Origin: Anaerolineae bacterium
Lineage (GTDB): Bacteria > Chloroflexota > Anaerolineae > B4-G1
Length of the DNA stretch: 5,842 nucleotides
Assembly (NCBI GenBank): GCA_030612185.1
Contig: JAUWOI010000298.1
Span: forward strand, 1-5,842
Reading direction: 5' to 3'
Shown: one piece after another, positions 3,910 to 5,842 of the stretch
How positions within the stretch are numbered: the first letter of the stretch is position 1
How the letters are laid out: each line of letters begins with the position of its first letter
Translations under genes and position numbers: made by a program
Notes under the pieces: model-generated
Told to the model about the DNA's origin: nothing
Databases searched by the model: none
Seen by the model: only the letters and a program-made list of their open reading frames with translations

Positions 3910-5842
3910 CCAAATCGCAAATCCCCACTCTCCAATCTCTACTCTCCAAATTCAAACTTGGTCATTGTTCATTGTTTCATTGTTCCTTGTTCATTGTTCT
4001 CACGCTCTCCCTCGTCGCCGTCGCCCCCCTTCTCCGCACAGACTCCCCTTGCACCCACGACGGATCCCTCCACTACTTCCGCGTCACCGCCATGCGCCAC
4101 GCCCTGCAGGACGGCATCCTCTTCACCCGCTCCCTCCCCGACCTGGCCTTTGGCTACGGCGATCCATTCTTCAACTATCGCGCCGCCCTCTCCTACTACC
4201 TGGCGCTGGCGCTTCACCTGACCGGCCTGGCGCTTCCGGTGGCCCTCAACGGGGTCTACATCCTGAGCATCCTTGGCTCCGCCCTCACCGCCTACCTGCT
4301 GGCCCGCGACCTGTTCGGCCCCCGCGCGGGTATCGTCGCCGCCGTCGCCTATGCCTACGCCCCCTACCAGTTCCTCGACGCTCTTCTGCGCGGTAACGCT
4401 CCCGAATCGGTCGCGGTGCCACTCTTCCCGCTCATCCTGTGGGCCTTTCGCCGCCTGGCTCTGACCGGCCAAAGACGCTGGTTTCTCACCAGCGTCGGCT
4501 CCCTGGTCGCCCTGCTTATGACCCACAACATATCCAGCCTGCTTTTCAGCCCTCTTCTCCTCGCCTACCTGATCGTGCTGTGGTTAGTCTACCGCCGGGA
4601 GGGCCATTGGATAGCCGTCGGGGGTGCGCTTGCTTTGGCGTTTGGGCTGACCGCTTTCTTCTGGGGACCAGCCCTGCTGGAGCGGGACTACGTCCAACTG
4701 CACATGTCCCACGTCACCCGCAACAATGACTTCCATTACAACTTCCTGGGCCTGGCCGAGATTTTCGCTCCACCTGCGCCGGTGGACACCTCGCTGATGA
4801 ATCCGCCGATGCGCGTCCATCTGGGGCTGGTGCAAGCAGTGTTGGCGATGGTGGGGCTGATCGTGGGAATGATTCGAGTAAGAAAGCAGAGAAGCAGAGG
4901 AACAGAGGAGCAGTGGAGCAAGAGAGCGGAGGAGCAAAGGGGCAGGGGAACGGAGGAACGACGGGCCACTCTGATCTTTTTCGCTGCCTCCGCCGCCTTC
5001 TTTATCTTTATGGGCACTCGGGCCTCCCTGTGGCTCTGGGAACACGTGCCGCTGTTACCCTTCGTCCAATTTCCCTGGCGCTTCGTCGGCCGCGCCGCCC
5101 TACCGGTCGCCCTTCTCGCCAGTGCCATTGCGCCGGGTACCACAAGCCCCACGCAACACGAAACACGAAAAACGACACACAAAACACGAAACACGCAACG
5201 CGTCTCGCAAGCCCTACCCTTTATCTCCATCACTCTGCTCATCCTATCTGCGTTCACCTATACACATTCTCCCCACGGCTACTGCCCCAGTGCCCCCCAC
5301 CCCACCATCAGCGACATCTTTGCCTATGAGCATCGCTCCAAACTTGTGGGCGTGGACCCGGAGGGCTCCTACTTCCCTGCCTGGGTCAAACACCGGCCTG
5401 AGGGCTCTCCATTGGAGGAGCGATATTCCACCGGCGGCCCGGTCGCCCGCTTTGATGAGACCGTCCTGCCCACTGGAGCCTCCGTCGTCGAGGCCGACTA
5501 CGGCCCCAACCGGGCACATCTCGTCGTCGAGACTCCGGTTCCCTTCCGCGCGCGCTACCTGGCCTTCTACTTCCCCGGCTGGCGCGTCACCGTGGACGGC
5601 GATCCCGTCTCCATCGTCCCCACCGAGCCGGAGGGCCTGATCTCATTCGACGTGCCCGCCGGTCACCACACCATCACCATCCGCTTCCGTGAAACACCGC
5701 TGCGTCTCGTCGCCAACGCCATCTCCCTCCTCAGCCTCGTCGCTGGTATACTGGTCCTGGTATATTGGTATACTGGTAAACTGTTAAACTCCGCCAACCA
5801 CCAAGTTACTAATCTACCAACCTACCAACCTACCAATCTACC
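3906..5842 (+). CDS. Large polytopic membrane protein, PTPS-related/YfhO-like (possible GT-C-type glycosyltransferase), 3' end missing
   Basis: The frame is open from ATG 3906 to the window edge: 645 codons with no stop. Start evidence is GGAGG at 3895-3899 and an ATGA overlap with the previous gene. TM1 is about residues 27-45. A first outer loop holds HDGSLHYFR (51-59) and LPDLAFGYGDPFFNY, typical of the 6-pyruvoyl-tetrahydropterin synthase-related membrane family (PF10131-like; the name is historical and does not imply that enzyme). About nine further hydrophobic segments follow. The motif FVQFPWR (386-392) and a C-terminal outer domain with FPGWRVTVDG (556-565), then a last TM (about 601-622), are YfhO-like features. 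D52 sits where GT-C enzymes often carry a catalytic acidic residue, so transfer of sugars from lipid carriers at the envelope is a plausible inference, not shown. Five short-repeat arrays are translated as part of it: residues about 2-32, 327-353, 415-431 and 613 to the end. The coding strand is strongly C-rich, unlike the ABC genes. Confidence 0.8.
   Translation, partial: MTKSQIPTLQSLLSKFKLGHCSLFHCSLFIVLTLSLVAVAPLLRTDSPCTHDGSLHYFRVTAMRHALQDGILFTRSLPDLAFGYGDPFFNYRAALSYYLALALHLTGLALPVALNGVYILSILGSALTAYLLARDLFGPRAGIVAAVAYAYAPYQFLDALLRGNAPESVAVPLFPLILWAFRRLALTGQRRWFLTSVGSLVALLMTHNISSLLFSPLLLAYLIVLWLVYRREGHWIAVGGALALAFGLTAFFWGPALLERDYVQLHMSHVTRNNDFHYNFLGLAEIFAPPAPVDTSLMNPPMRVHLGLVQAVLAMVGLIVGMIRVRKQRSRGTEEQWSKRAEEQRGRGTEERRATLIFFAASAAFFIFMGTRASLWLWEHVPLLPFVQFPWRFVGRAALPVALLASAIAPGTTSPTQHETRKTTHKTRNTQRVSQALPFISITLLILSAFTYTHSPHGYCPSAPHPTISDIFAYEHRSKLVGVDPEGSYFPAWVKHRPEGSPLEERYSTGGPVARFDETVLPTGASVVEADYGPNRAHLVVETPVPFRARYLAFYFPGWRVTVDGDPVSIVPTEPEGLISFDVPAGHHTITIRFRETPLRLVANAISLLSLVAGILVLVYWYTGKLLNSANHQVTNLPTYQPTNL
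3910..4001 (+). repeat. 13-unit heptamer array in the N-terminal coding region (CCAATCT-like, then TGTTCAT-like)
   Basis: A 7-base period runs for 92 bases directly after the previous gene's stop. The first seven units are CCAAATC/TCCAATC-like; from 3959 they become TGTTCAT-like. One unit (3973-3980) is 8 bases long. It encodes residues about 2-32 of the membrane protein. The second half reads HCSLFHCSLFIV and supplies the front of TM1, so the repeat contributes to the membrane anchor itself. A perfect TGTTCAT array would read CSLFIVH in any frame, without stops. Confidence 0.85.
4884..4963 (+). repeat. 10-unit octamer array, consensus GARCAGAG, inside a membrane-protein loop
   Basis: Ten consecutive 8-base units with no phase slip, from AAGCAGAG (twice) through GAACAGAG, GAGCAGTG and GAGCAAAG to GAACGACG. 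The strand is almost all purine plus one C per unit. It encodes residues 327-353, rich in R, K, E and Q, between the hydrophobic stretches LVQAVLAMVGLIVGMI and TLIFFAASAAFFIFM. It looks like an in-frame insert in a cytoplasmic loop. Confidence 0.9.
5150..5198 (+). repeat. 7-unit heptamer array, consensus CACGAAA, inside a membrane-protein loop
   Basis: Seven units of 7 bases. The first and last are both CACGCAA; inner units are CACGAAA (three times), AACGACA and CACAAAA. It encodes TQHETRKTTHKTRNTQ, a basic hydrophilic stretch between ALPVALLASAIA and LPFISITLLILSAF. It is read through without a stop. Confidence 0.9.
5743..5790 (+). repeat. Octamer array, consensus YTGGTATA, at the end of the last membrane segment
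   Basis: Units CTGGTATA, CTGGTC (6 bases), CTGGTATA, TTGGTATA, CTGGTAAA, CTGTTAAA and a remnant. It encodes LVYWYTGKLL, the end of the last transmembrane helix and the first residues after it. The unit resembles the inverse complement of the array that follows, and ATTGGTA (5764-5770) is exactly complementary to TACCAAT (5831-5837), so a weak foldback is possible. Confidence 0.75.
5800..5842 (+). repeat. Octamer array, consensus ACCAAYCT, cut by the window edge
   Basis: Five full 8-base units and a partial one: ACCAAGTT, ACTAATCT, ACCAACCT twice, ACCAATCT, ACC. It encodes a TNLPTYQP-type C-terminal tail of the membrane protein. The array, and the gene, continue beyond the window. Confidence 0.85.

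Noticed and set aside
3958..4729. Plus-strand frames of 60-140 codons and a minus-strand frame of 185 codons within the membrane-protein gene
   Set aside because: They overlap the continuous 645-codon frame with transmembrane and family motifs; their translations are P/R/S-rich or G/E/Q-rich without domains.

Overview
The window looks like a stretch of a GC-rich bacterial genome, most likely a Chloroflexota (Anaerolineae-type) organism. That guess rests on three things: a BmpA/YufO-Q type nucleoside or sugar ABC transporter, large YfhO/PTPS-related membrane proteins paired with beta-sandwich proteins of a kind I associate with that phylum, and many degenerate 7- and 8-base tandem arrays and palindromes of the sort I recall from such genomes. 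The assignment is from memory and was not checked by a search.

Left part (1-2469): the end of an ABC import operon. A permease of the YufQ/NupQ kind, cut by the window edge, is followed after a 51-base gap by a double-domain ATPase of the YufO/NupO kind. The gap holds a near-perfect 15-bp-stem hairpin and then a clear ribosome binding site. The substrate-binding lipoprotein and second permease expected in such operons are not in view.

Middle part (2470-3909): a 13-unit heptamer array begins 5 bases after the ATPase stop. It is followed by a gene for a protein of three tandem beta-sandwich domains that has no convincing start. Its first domain already begins upstream of the only available start codon (TTG), so the gene looks beheaded or frameshifted. 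Deleting exactly one heptamer would join it in frame to a GTG that overlaps the ATPase stop. A G/C-tract palindrome sits in frame inside its third domain.

Right part (3906-5842): a long open frame of at least 645 codons starts with an ATGA overlap and a good ribosome binding site and runs off the window with no stop. It encodes a polytopic membrane protein of the PTPS-related/YfhO type, possibly a GT-C-fold glycosyltransferase or related envelope protein. Five short tandem arrays lie inside it: at the N-terminus, in two inter-membrane loops, and two at the C-terminus. All are read through in frame, and in my topology sketch the loop and tail arrays fall on the cytoplasmic side.

The most unusual signal is this set of six 7- to 8-base arrays plus two palindromes in 5.8 kb. 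Most are inside coding sequence, and all consensus units are stop-free in every forward frame. There is also a sharp change in strand composition at the first array. No RNA genes, CRISPR array, insertion sequence or convincing minus-strand gene was seen.
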